Positions 23,212-34,281 of a DNA stretch of 64,000 nucleotides are shown here, piece after piece; position 1 is the first letter of the stretch; each line of letters begins with the position of its first letter. Made by a program: the position numbers and the translations under genes. Source of the stretch: Diplodia intermedia (taxonomy: Eukaryota > Ascomycota > Dothideomycetes > Botryosphaeriales > Botryosphaeriaceae); NCBI GenBank assembly GCA_021495925.1, contig JAKEKT010000121.1, positions 1-64,000 of the forward strand, written 5' to 3'. The notes below the pieces were generated by a model, which ran no database searches, had not been told where the DNA came from, and saw only the letters and a list, made by a program, of their open reading frames with translations.

Positions 23212-25309
23212 TTATTTTTCCTCCTTCTCCCACTCCTTGAAAGCCTTCTGCCTCTGCCTCGAGTTCCAGTTCAAAGTCCTCGAAATGCTATCGATCCAAT
23301 CCTTACCCCTCCGCTCCACCGGCAGCACGCTCGGGAAGGGGAACCGGCTGGCGCTGACGGTGACGTAGTCGCCCGGGTTGAGCTCGACGCGCTCGCGGCC
23401 GTCGAAGCTGGCCCACGAGCTGGTGCGCGCGTCGTACGGCACGCCCGCGCGCAGGACGATGGTGTCGGGCAGGACGATTGGCCGGAAGGACAGCGTGTGC
23501 GCGCAGATGGCCGTGAGAAGGATGACGGGGTTGTCCGGGTGGCACAGCGACCCTCCGGCCGCCAGGTTGTACGCCGTGCTGCCCGTTGGCGTTGCGATGC
23601 AGATACCGTCCGCCTGGACGCTGGTGTAGTGCTCGTCGTCGCCGAAGATTTCGATCGAGGACATGGCTGTTTGGCAGTTGCTCGATGTATTAGCGGACAG
23701 GGGATCACCATTGTGAGGGGGTAGGGGGTGCGAGCGTATCTTAACATACTCGGGTTTGGCCCACGGTCGAGAACGACTTCGTTCAGGATATTGTATGTCC
23801 CATCAGGATGGTGCGTATGGCAGTCCTCACTCTCCTCACCAATCAGTTCTTCCACCAGATCCCGCGGTGTACTGCCGCCACACTTTTCGCGCTTCTGGGA
23901 GCGCATGACGGTGCCCTCGAATCGAAGCCGCAGGCTGACCGTGATACCTTCGTTGAAGGCCTTCGTCAGAGTCTGCCGGTAGGAACCGTAATCAAACTTC
24001 GTCAGGAATCCGAGCGAGCCCAGGGAGAAAGCCAGAACAGGCGGGACGACGTGTTGGAACAGCCAGCTTGCGTATAGGACGGTGCCATCTCCGCCGAGCT
24101 ACCATGATTCTCTATTAGCAAGGACACCAGGGAGCGGTCCAAAGTTCGGAAAAGGCAGAAGCTCACAGCAAGAACGATATCCCAGGTCTGGGGCCTCTGC
24201 TGGCAAATTTCTACCGTCCAAAACCTCAAGCGGTTCTTGTAGCTCTCATTCCCCTCGATCATGCCCTTGTAATCAAAGATCTTGTTGTTCTCCAAGGTGT
24301 TCTCCACCCATCTGCAACCCCGGAATCAGTCAGCAAACGTCCACGCAACTCCACCCAGCGGCCAGACCCCCCCTCTCGCCTGCAGACCAAAATAACTCAC
24401 ATCCTATAGTTCGCATCCTGTGCGAGCAGCCACTCGGTCACCTCCCTCGTCTTCCCAATCAGCGTCTCGTCGTGCGCCTTGGCCAAGATGAACACGTTCC
24501 GCACGTTCATCTTGATGCGGATGTGCGCCAACTTCTTCGCCAGCTCCCTGATCCCGAACGCCATGTCCGAGATCTGCTTCTTGGTCAGCAGCCTGCTCTG
24601 CACCGCCGCCTCGACCGCTCCCGCCCCTCCCCCTTCTGCTCGTTGCTGCTTCTGCTGCTGCTGCTGCTGGTCTCCTCCCCGAACGCCCCCATTGTGGTAA
24701 AGCCCGAGGCTCGCGTCCGGATTCTTGTCCGCGACCCTCTCGGACTGTATCCCTTCGTACGACGGCGACTCCTGGACGCTGGTGGAGGCGATGGCGTAGT
24801 CGCCGTCCGGGGTGGCGTGGGTCGCCTCGAGCGCGGCGGCGTCGCGGTGCGGCTCGAAGAGGGCGTGGACGAAGCAGTTGGTCGGCTTGCGCATGTGCCT
24901 GGGCCGCTGGGGCCCCGTGCCTGTGCCGGGCGCGAGCGACGACTTGCGCCGGTGCACGGCTTCGTTGTCGAAGACCACCTGTACGGCGTGCTTGTGAGTG
25001 GGGGGAGTTGTTTCAAGGGTTGGTACTTCCGGAAGAATCTCTCTTCCTTTGAGCAGAAAAGGTAAACAACCCAGGTGGTAACAAAAGGGCGGGGCGGGAC
25101 CGAGGAAGGCGGGGGTGAGACAAGAGAGAGAGACGCGACTAGCTTACCTCGAAGGCAGTTTGGGCTTCAACCTCGCTGGGACGACGGTCGCGATACTTTT
25201 CACCCAGCGCCAGGCGCGGGAATGTCAGCTGTTTGCGCGAAACGCGTGGCAGTGAAGAAGAGGCGACAGGATAAGCAGCGGGTGGTCGAGGGGGAGGCGG
25301 GGCAGGCAT
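23212..25309 (-). CDS. NAD kinase
   Basis: Five exons on the minus strand: 25309-25148, 24978-24401, 24311-24167, 24098-23750, 23666-23212; 562 residues. It phosphorylates NAD to NADP(H) using ATP. The catalytic LGGDGTVLYASWLFQ motif is at about residues 296-310, followed by SLGSLGFLTKFDYGSY, NEVVLDRGPNPTMS and the C-terminal ADGICIATPTGSTAYNLAAG plus GSLCHPD, all hallmarks of eukaryotic NAD kinase. The N-terminal 200 residues are disordered, with CFVHALFE (a motif kept in fungal homologues) and a Gln run (residues about 152-161). No mitochondrial presequence is evident, so a cytosolic enzyme is inferred. ATG 25309 was chosen because its frame ends exactly at the donor 25147 and joins VVFDNEAVHRR in phase; a different upstream start cannot be excluded. 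It runs in tandem with the adenylosuccinate lyase gene. Confidence 0.92.
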
Positions 25310-25802
25310 GCGGAAAAGCTACCTCGTCGGGGCGATTGGCCGCGTTGGAATGCTCCATGTTGGCTGCAGAGTGATGTTCAGGCGTAAACGACACTTCGTA
25401 CTTGTGCCGCGACTTCTGTACAACCTCCATCTACCACTTTTGGCTGGAGGGGACGGGCGTAGAAGAGAAGCGTGCCGTTCGTTGGATGACGTAACCTGAC
25501 TCGTCTGATAATACACTAATCAGCGGCAATGAATCGCTGACGCAGCTTCGGTCCCAAGGTTGGTCAGACGGCTGCATACTACGTGGGCACCAATGACATG
25601 TTATATATGCCCAGCAAGAAACCTCCGCCGGTGCGCTCTACGGCTTCAGCGCGCCGGATGCTTTCCGGCCGATCGCCCTGCGCCGCATTCGAGAATCTCC
25701 CCACACCGTGAATCATGCGGCCCAACTCCAAGTCCGAGTCCCACAACATCATGATATTTTTCTACATCCCTGTATTTACTTTTGACATCCCATCTAAGCC
25801 CT
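25310..25802. other. Promoter of the NAD kinase gene
   Basis: 493 bp between the NAD kinase start and the stop of adenylosuccinate lyase on the same strand. No recognisable feature apart from short chance open frames. Confidence 0.55.
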
Positions 25803-27852
25803 CTAAACGTGGAGGTCGGCCACGTCGGCGATCATAACCTTGCCCTCGTACTTGGCAAGCGCAAGAACAACCTCGCCACCAGCGCCTGTGGTTGACGACG
25901 AATTAGCAACAGATATCCCCGAAACTGACGTATTTCGCTTGGGCTTACCGGTAAACTTCTTAACCTGCTCCGGCGCTCTGCCAATGAAAGTCTTGGGGTC
26001 CAGGAGGCTGTCAATCTCGTTGAAGATCTGAACAGTGTTAGTGCCTTCCACTCAGAGCTACGGGTGATTCACTTACAGGCTCGAAGAACTGGGTCCTCTT
26101 GACACGCTCAATGAGGTCGTTCTGGCCACCTTCGCCCTTGACGACCTGGCTGGCCTGGTGGCTGAGCACACGGATTTCCTCGTGGGCGTCTTGCCTGCTG
26201 TAGCCCTTGGCCACCATGGCCATGATGAGGTTCTCAGTCGCCATGAAGGGAAGCTCCTGCATCACGCGGCTCTTGATGACCTCGGGGTAGACGACCATGC
26301 CAGAGGAGATGTTGTCCATGAGAAGGCAGCATGCATCCGCCGTCAGGAATGCCTCAGGGAGCGTGATGCGACGGTTGGCACTATCATCGAGCGTGCGCTC
26401 GAACCACTGGGCAGAGTAGGTGTGGAGGGCATTCTGGGGCAGGCTCTGCAAATGGCGACCCAGACTGCACATACGCTCAGAGCGCATGGGGTTGCGCTTG
26501 TAAGCCATGGCAGACGATCCAATCTGATCCTTCTCGAAAGGCTCCTCGAGTTCCTTGAAGGACGCAAGGTGGCGGATGTCTCCGCCTATTCTCTCGCAAG
26601 TGGCACCAAAGGAGCCAAGGGCGTTGACAATGTCGGCATCAACCTTGCGGGAGTAGGTTTGAGAGGTAATGGTAAAGGCATCGCGGAAGCCGCTCTTGTA
26701 CGTCACGAGCTCATCGAGCTTCTCGACCTTCTCATGGTTGCCGTTGAAGATCTGAAGGAAGGCGGCCTGAGTGCCGGTGGTTCCCTTCACACCACGGAAC
26801 CTCATGTCATCACGCGCCCTCTCGAGGTTCTTCAAGTCGATCAAAAGATCTTGGATCCACAGGCATGCGCGCTTGCCAACCGTAGTCAATTGTGCCTGGG
26901 AAAATTGCGTGAGCACCAGTCTGATCACAGCATGGGGCTGTGCTTACGGGCTGAAGATGAGTGTATGCCAGGCAGGGAAGAGATGCGTTCTGCTGGGCAA
27001 ACTTGCTCAGCTTTTGGATCACACCGCAGACCTTGTGGCACAGCATGTCCAGAGCATCGCGATAAAGGATGAGGTCGGCGTTGTCGGTGACGAAGCAGGA
27101 GGTAGCACCCCTGTAAAGCAAGCGATCAGTACTTTGTTTGTAGCAAGGAGGCAGAGGGATTCAGCAGTCCATGATGCGCCGATAGGCAGTCCAGTTGTGA
27201 GAAGATTACGCCAGAACCACTTCTCATGCTCCAGGCCCTCACAAATGGTTGCAATCGGTACACCAGCTCCCCATATTCAGAGGCATGCTGCAGAACCCCC
27301 ACCACCAGATTGTATGCCTAGGGGCAACCGTACCAGTGGATAATGCCGGCAGCCGCGGGAGCAACAAGACCGAAGGTGTGGACGTGGGCCATGACATCAT
27401 GCCTGCGGCGCTTCTCCTCCTCCGCAGCAGTGGGGAATTCCTCGTCCTGGATGACCAAGTGGGCGCGCATCTGTTCGATGGCGTCATCGGAGATGTCCAA
27501 GCCAAGCTCCTTCTCGGCCTCAGCAAGAGCGAGCCAGAGCTTGCGCCAGGTTGTAAACCGCGTGCGGGGCGAGAACAGCTCCTTCATGGGCTCGCCTTAT
27601 CGAAACGGGGTCGTCAGTATCATGGTTGGGCGCAGCGTCTGAACGGACTTTGGGATTGTGCGGGCGGAGGGAACATACTCGCGTACCGCGAGTTGAGCCT
27701 GCGGGAGCATGACGATCAGCTTTGAAGGTATCCGCGACGAGGAGCTGCTTACGGTGTTTGGTAAATCTGCAAGATGCGCTCAGTCAGTGACTCACGGGTG
27801 AAGGGAGGGTGTGCGCATGTTGGCGCGGCGGACTCACGCTGTACTCGGCCAT
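25803..27852 (-). CDS. ADE13: Adenylosuccinate lyase
   Basis: Eight exons on the minus strand: 27852-27838, 27766-27753, 27698-27679, 27595-27334, 27110-26948, 26895-26077, 26027-25949, 25885-25803; 484 residues, as in yeast Ade13 (482). The enzyme acts twice in purine synthesis: it splits SAICAR to AICAR and adenylosuccinate to AMP, releasing fumarate. The lyase signature SSAMAYKRNPMRSE is at about 285-298 and contains the catalytic Ser; YTHLQP and GVKGTTGTQAAFLQ are further active-site segments, and HWGATSCFVTDNADL follows the N-terminal domain. The first three coding exons are tiny (15, 14 and 20 bp) yet are needed to build MAEYSIYQTPLNSRYASEPM, which matches the family N-terminus. The intron at 27111-27333 is unusually long (223 bp) for this gene. 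Confidence 0.95.
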
Positions 27853-29536
27853 TGTGGATGTTCCCCGCGGCGTAGGAGGTGTGAAGGGAAGGATTGGAGG
27901 GTGAGGAGAGCAATGCAAGAGAGGGCAGGGCGCAAAGTTCTCTCGTGGGTTGGTGACTAGTAAAAGGGAAAAAGTGGTTGGTGGGGTCTCGCCGAGCAGC
28001 TCAAAAACTCCCGCCGCAATCTTCTCCGGATCGACGTCAGCGAGTCATGCCGATCCGGGCCTGAGGCAGAAACCCCTCTGCCAGCACTCGCACATGCCTG
28101 CACTTCTGGAAAATTTGGTGAATTTGAATCCGAGATTCTAGACTATCTGATAGAGGAGGTAGGCGGATGCTGCCACTCACCCAGAACCCAACAAAAGCTC
28201 CGTGATGAATGGCCTCGGATGCTTTGGAAAAAACAAGCACATGTGCGCCGATACCGCTGCTCCTGCATGTGTCTAGGTCCGTTCCTAGGACGGGCCCACT
28301 ACTGCAGCGCGCAATTGCGTGCCATGTTTTTCACATGCTAGGTAGTGCCACTCAGAAGACGTGTGATATAATCTCTTGTGTTGTTTAGCTAGTGCTTTCG
28401 GCCTCAATCATATCAGGAGTAGTGGATTTCGCATTGATGAGAGGATGGTGGGATAATTCACATGCTTCACGGGCGTAATACTTGCACGTGGTACAGCGGA
28501 AGGAATCTTGGCTGCTGCCGATTCCCGCTCAGCGTCGGCACACACTCAGTATTGGAAAACAAGAACTCCACAGTACGTCTGCGAGAAGCCAACGTCCAAC
28601 GGCCTTCAAATGGCTTCCTCCGGCTCTGCTTCGACCGAAAACACGGCTGCATGGATGTACATGCAGGGCGGATCTTCAAGCATCACTGCACAGTACCCAG
28701 TTCGATGGAGATCATCTGCATGCTTTCTCAGCACACCCTCGCATGCTTCAATTGGCCGTGGAAGCCGCCCCCCGACGCCGTCCAGCACCTGTCGCACAAA
28801 CATGTGGCATCTGCGAAGTCTCGAAAACCACGCACGAGCCTCCTGCTCTCCACTGACACATGGGTGCCGTTCGGCGACGTCCGACACCAGCTTAGAAAGT
28901 GCTGAACGACACGCACAATCGCGGACCGGGCCGCCTCCACGGAAGCTTGCTTACATCCATGCGACCGACTCAGACTTTCCGCGTCTTTGCCGAACTATTC
29001 CCGAACTTTGGTCTGCGAACGGGGGCAGTCATCATGGTCCACAAACCGGTGACGTCATGGTGTTGCTCTGAAGCTTCAACTGCAGCCAAGTGAGCAGTAT
29101 TATTTGCAGGAAGTGGAGTGTCTCCCACGCCTTGTCATCTTGCGAGCCTTTGCGGGATTACTCTTGAAGTGATTAGTTGGACCCGACGGCCTTGTTCCAT
29201 CCACTCACTTGGCAATGTGCTGCCTGGCTTCTGACCTCATGCTAGAAGCTGATTACTAGAAAACGCTTATACAGCTCCCCCAATATTACAAACACCCCGC
29301 ATGCCTTGACCTCGACTCACAACTCAGACCGAGACCCGGCCGAGGTGTAACTGCAGCCTCTCCTCATCCTGACGTGATGGGAAACCGCCGGCGCGACAAG
29401 ACCATATAACTCCCAGGCTTGCAGCATACCACCATGGCGCCATCTTCAGCTCCATTACTGAATCGCCATCGATTCTTCACATTCCCTCTGACCACCCTTT
29501 ACACCCATAACAAGCACACCACACCTACGATCTGCA
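27853..29536. other. Intergenic between divergent genes
   Basis: 1.7 kb upstream of both adenylosuccinate lyase (-) and the reductase (+). Mid-region open frames (28462-28905 and 28508-29071 plus) have no recognisable domain, and the second lacks an ATG at its start. Confidence 0.55.
29403..29409 (+). promoter_or_regulatory. TATA-like element of the reductase gene
   Basis: CATATAA lies 128 bp upstream of the ATG at 29537, a plausible spacing for a fungal TATA box with a short leader. Assigned by sequence and position only. Confidence 0.4.
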
Positions 29537-30752
29537 ATGCCTGACGACAACAACAACACCACCATGCGCGCCATCGCCGCAACCGCCCGTGGCGATCCCT
29601 CCGTAATCCGTGCCGTCACTCTCCCCACACCTTCTCCGCCAACTGCTCACGACCTCCTCATCCGCGTACACGCCGCCTCCGTCAACCCAGTCGACACCAA
29701 GATCCGCGCCGGCACCTACGACGACTACCAAGTGCCCGGCGACCCCATCGCCTACTTCGCGCGCGCCCCAGCGCTGCCACAAGTCCTGGGCTACGACGGC
29801 GCAGGCGAGGTCGAAGCGGTTGGGCCGGACGCAGACAAGGCTGGGTGGAACAAGGGCGATGCGGTCTACTACAGCGGCGCGCCGAACCGCCAGGGCGCGG
29901 ACGCGGAGCTGCAGCTCGTGGACGCGCGCAGCGTGGCGAGGAAGCCGGAGCGGTTGGACTGGGTCGAGGCGGCGGCGTTGCCGTTGACGTGGATCACGGC
30001 GTGGGAGGCGTTGGTGGAGCGGATGGAGATCAAAGAAGGCGAGAAGGCGGGCGTGTTGATCGTGAACGGCGCTGGAGGTGAGCCTGATGGTTTCCCGCTA
30101 CTTCCCTCAACTGCTTAGACGCGAGACGGGCAGTTCCAGACTGGCAACGGTGTGCTGATTAAAGGAAACTCGTCTCGCAGGTGTCGGCTCGGTAGCCTCC
30201 CAGATCGCACGCCACGTCCTCCGCCTGCCGGTCGTCGTGACAACGACCTCGCGCGACGAGACGCGGCGCTTCAGCCTCTCGATGGGGGCGACGCATACGG
30301 TCAACCACCACGCGGACCTGCCCTCGCAGGTCGCCGCGCTCGGCCTGCCGGTCCCGATCAAGTACGTCTTCATCACGCACCGCACCGAGCAGTACCTCGC
30401 GCCGGCGGCCGCCATCTGCGCGCCCTTCGGCAAGGTCAGCAGCATCGTGCAGACGCAGGAGCTGCCCATGTACGAGACGGAGTGGATGGCCAAGAGCCTG
30501 ACGTTCTCGTGGGTGCTGCTGGGCACGAAGCCGTGGTACGGCGTCGAGCTGGACAGCCACAAGCAGATACTGGACAAGCTGCGCGAGCTGATCGACGCCG
30601 GCGTGGTCAAGTCTCACCTCACGCAGCGGCTGCCGCTGACGGCCGAGGGGGTGCGCAAAGGGCACGAGCTGCTGGCCGAAGGCAAAGTGATTGGCAAGAT
30701 TGGGCTGGGCGTGGAGGAAGGAGGCCTGAAGCCCGGCGAAGCGTTTGCATAG
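29537..30752 (+). CDS. Medium-chain (zinc-type) alcohol dehydrogenase / quinone reductase-like
   Basis: Two exons, 29537-30077 and 30181-30752, 370 residues. The protein belongs to the medium-chain reductase superfamily: a GroES-like N-terminal domain with HAASVNPVDTKIRAGTY and LGYDGAGEVEAVGPDA, then a Rossmann NADP-binding domain opened by VNGAGGVGSVASQIARH. LPLTWITAWEAL is the loop preceding the nucleotide fold. The Cys ligands for structural zinc found in true alcohol dehydrogenases are not visible, so it is closer to zinc-type-like quinone/enone reductases, which reduce enones or quinones with NADPH in the cytosol. The intron splits the glycine motif (GAG|G). The real substrate is unknown. 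The alternative ATG at codon 10 (MRAIAATARG) is equally good as a start. Confidence 0.88.
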
Positions 30753-33198
30753 CGGACCCTTTGGCTGTCTGGGGTAAGGATCTGCCGGAGCGTGGTCAGC
30801 CTTACTCGGGTTTGGACAGCAGGCTGGGTGACTGATGACTGTCATGTGTTTCTTGCTGGTTGCAATACTGGGTATCCTCCAGACGAATGATGAATTGTTT
30901 TACTTGCTCTATCTCCATTATATTTGACTTGATGGCAGTCTGTCCCTACGTGTTCGAATTGTGGTTCCCACTTTTTCTTCTGCGCGATTACTCGATTGGA
31001 ATGACTGCTGCGGCCACTCCCTCTACCTTGCCCTCTTTTCACCGACTTTAGAAAGAGGCGCCTTTCTTTTAAATTGACATCTCGTGCACAAGACATGCTC
31101 AGGACGGACCTGTATCGAGTAATTGCGAAGTCTGCTGTGTATGTAGCGTGATGAGTTAGCGTTGGCCCCCAAAGAACGGGCCTCGAAAGGCATCAACCTA
31201 GCGTGAGTCGGACGGAGATTGTTCCGGAGACCGTTAGGTTCTCTCCCCAGACCTTCTGGAGCCGCTGACAGAAGCTGCTGCTCTTGCGCGTCGGCAATTG
31301 TACAGCAGTGCAAGGCTACGCACGCCGTCGGCTGCTGCCCCCGGCTATTTTGCCGAACCCACAGTCTCATTCGTCGGGCCTCGTGACTCTGACCGTCGGT
31401 AGTCCATGCACCACTTTCGGGTTGTCGTTGCAAGTGTCTTTGAGAGGTGGGAAAAGCAACCGTCTCTCTCCAACGATGCGGTCAGCAGCCACGAACCTTG
31501 ACCCCTGCCGTCCGCCCAAAACACGGAGCCCGCCCTAACAGTATATTGGCTTCCGAACGCTGGTTGGAAAAATTGCAAGGGGGGTTTGATATGGATCTGG
31601 GAACTCCATGGCAATCGCCAACACGTATGACTCGTGCGGGACGGACATCAGGCCATGTATTGGCTTAGGGCGCAGCAGAATGGCAAGTCTGTAGCCCTGG
31701 CCGACCGCACACGCACGAGTCGCGGACTGTAGCATCCAAACTTTTTTAGCATTTTGTTTTACCCTTCCTGTCGCGTGGCTGGCGGGCCCGGGCGCGAAAG
31801 ATAGGCGTATGGCACTATATAGAGCCCGGGTGGCCCCGCCCAATCCGCTCGTGTTTTGCGTCTGGTTCTGCTCCTCCTCCTCCTCCTCCCTTCGAAAGCG
31901 CACGCTTTTCCGACACGCCAAGTAGTGCCCCTAGGCATGCCGCGAACCATGCATTAATCCATCAATCCCTCCGGCCCCGAGCAGCTTTCCCACTCATTAT
32001 TACATCCACTATTCTGCTTCCCCACACAAAAGCAGAAGGTGGCGCAACAACAGCGGGCATCGGCAGAGACACGTCTTGATGCGAGTCACTCTGGCGTCAC
32101 CATGCGAACACTTCAAGATGACGACGCACATAGCTCGCCGCTGCAGTCGTCATTGTGATGGACAGGCCCCGGGCTAAGGAGTGGTTCCGCTCCGCTTGTG
32201 CACCCCCAACATCTGCGCGCAAGCGAACAACAAAAGCTGGTGGCCGCCGCCGACAAGACAACCTCTTGTTTATCAGTGCTGCCCCTCGCCAACCAGACTG
32301 TACTTTTTTGCGCCGTTCATGTATCATCGCTGTCGTTTCGGAGCCGGTCCAGATCTCCTTCCCTGTTTTTGCGCGCAAAGGGGGCGGAAGGGCTTGGCGC
32401 CGCTCTTGCTCCGTCGAAGCGGCGCTCCCTCGATGCGACCCGCGCCGTCAAGAGAGGTTTGCACCTTTGCATCGACAATCAGAAGAAAAAGACCTGTCTT
32501 GGCTGATGTCTTGCCTATCTCGGGCTTGCAAACAGCCCATGCCACTCCCAAATGCAGCCTCGGGTCCGAGCGTTAGATCAGCAGCCGAGCATCGCCAAAT
32601 GCGGAACTGACGTATTCCTGCGCGCATGCATGACAACATAGCCGCACGCGTTGATTGGCGCAGCCCCTGGACCTCTGACGTCTCCATCGGCGCTGCGACC
32701 TGCTCCGCCGCTACAAGATCGCCGCCGGCCCATCACCGCTCGGAAGACGAGTCCGACTCCGCGTCATATGAGAGCACCATCACCCTTTCGTCGTGTCGCC
32801 GGCTATATCGCCCAATCCGACTTCCCACATCATCATTCCGACATGGACGCACTCAGGAATATGTGCGTAATCTGCATATCATCGCTGTTACGCAGGCTGC
32901 GCCGCTTTTGACTAAAATACAAATGCCCGCCCTCGTCACCCCAAGTGCATAGCAAAGTCCTATGCTGCATGTCGGTCCCTTCCAAAACTCCTAGTACCCT
33001 TCCAGTCACTAATGCTAGGCTTTCGCCATACCTGGTGCTGCCAGTATTTGTACTCCGTTAACTCCATTCCAGGGCAACACGACGACCTCCCATCATCAAT
33101 CGGCAAATCGTAAAAGAAAAGAGAAGGGAAATATGACGACAACGCATTAACGGACAAGATAATTGCAGTCGGTTCATCGAAGAAAGCGTCTCAGAGCT
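30753..33198. other. Intergenic between convergent genes
   Basis: 2.4 kb with no supported gene. A TATA-like CTATATAGAG at about 31815-31824 is followed by a CTC microsatellite (31870-31889), which looks promoter-like for a plus-strand transcript, but no convincing coding region follows before 33198. Confidence 0.5.
31870..31889 (+). repeat. CTC microsatellite
   Basis: About six CTC repeats in a pyrimidine-rich stretch. Confidence 0.8.
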
Positions 33199-34281
33199 TC
33201 ACTGCGACTGTTGAAGCATGTCCGCCCAGGACTCGTTCAGGATTCCATCCGATGCTGTCGAGTTCGACCGAATGCTTCCCAAGTCACTCGCCTCGGTGCT
33301 GGCTCGCTCTGCCGACCTCCCAAAATCGACCGATCCCCGACCTGGAAACATGCTAGGACCTCCTTGTCCGGAGACACTCATGTTTGAGTGTGGGTACGGC
33401 CCAGGTGATTGGTAAGAAGACGCTTGCATGGCCCCAGCAGGGTCGGAGGCGGCTTGAGCGCGAACGCCAACGTGGACTTTCTCAGCTTCCTTGCCGATGA
33501 ACTCGTTGATCGGCTGGTAGCCGCAGTCTGCGTGTTGGAAGATCAGGTTCTTGAGCTCGTACATTGTGTTGCTCAACACATTCACTTCGGCGCTCAGGTA
33601 CTTGTTCCTGGCCGCCAAGTCTCTGCAGTCATTGTCGAGCTGGACCATCCACTCCTTCTTCTTCTGTCGGCACTTGTGCGCAGCCACACGGTTCCTCTCT
33701 AGGAATTGATCGCGCTTGGCTTTGTCTTCCGGGTCCTGGCTATCATCCTCGACAACAACTACGGACTTTCTTCCTCGCTTCCGGGTCGAGCTGCCGACGC
33801 TACCCTTAGACGATCGCTTACGCTTGTTGCTGGCTGTGGCGACTTCCGTCGAATCCTCTACCTTGACCTGGATCTCGTTATCTTTGCTCGAGTTGAAGGC
33901 AAGCTTCGATTCGGCCGATTTGGGGGAGAGATCGTCCGGCGGTGTGATTTGGCCATGCTGGCTACGCACGCTCGGTAAGGTGAACAGCGTTTGCGGGTTG
34001 AAGAAGTTTTCCGACGACTGGCCATGCCCATCGAACAAGGAATTGTTGTTGCCCGAAAGCACACCGGGGTGGACTGTGACCTGCTCCAAATCTTGGCTAA
34101 ACGTAGTGGCGTTGGCAGGATCGAAATCCATGGAGTCCTGCTGAGGAGAGAAAGAGAATTTGCCGGTGGCGGTTTCCTCGACGCCGCCGCTCATTGAAGG
34201 GAATGACACGGCTGAGTAGCCGGCAAGGCTGTCCACACGGGCATGAGGCCGGGTCTCGAAGTCAAACTCGCTCCCGGTCAT
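33199..34281 (-). CDS. ATF/CREB-type bZIP transcription factor
   Basis: Single exon on the minus strand, 360 residues. The basic region FLERNRVAAHKCRQKKKEWM (about residues 194-213) is typical of ATF/CREB factors such as fission yeast Atf1 and Aspergillus AtfA, and is followed by a leucine zipper (LDNDCRDLAARNKYL, then LSNTMYELKNLIFQHADC). Directly before it lies a basic nuclear-localisation cluster (STRKRGRKS, preceded by NKRKRSSKG). Such factors bind CRE-like sites (TGACGTCA) in the nucleus and act downstream of the Hog1/Sty1 stress MAP kinase in osmotic, oxidative and conidial stress. Several Ser-Pro and Thr-Pro sites (for example ITPPDDLSPKS) could be kinase targets. It lacks an intron, unlike most neighbours. 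Which ATF paralogue it is cannot be told without a tree. Confidence 0.9.
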   Translation of the reverse strand: MTGSEFDFETRPHARVDSLAGYSAVSFPSMSGGVEETATGKFSFSPQQDSMDFDPANATTFSQDLEQVTVHPGVLSGNNNSLFDGHGQSSENFFNPQTLFTLPSVRSQHGQITPPDDLSPKSAESKLAFNSSKDNEIQVKVEDSTEVATASNKRKRSSKGSVGSSTRKRGRKSVVVVEDDSQDPEDKAKRDQFLERNRVAAHKCRQKKKEWMVQLDNDCRDLAARNKYLSAEVNVLSNTMYELKNLIFQHADCGYQPINEFIGKEAEKVHVGVRAQAASDPAGAMQASSYQSPGPYPHSNMSVSGQGGPSMFPGRGSVDFGRSAERASTEASDLGSIRSNSTASDGILNESWADMLQQSQ

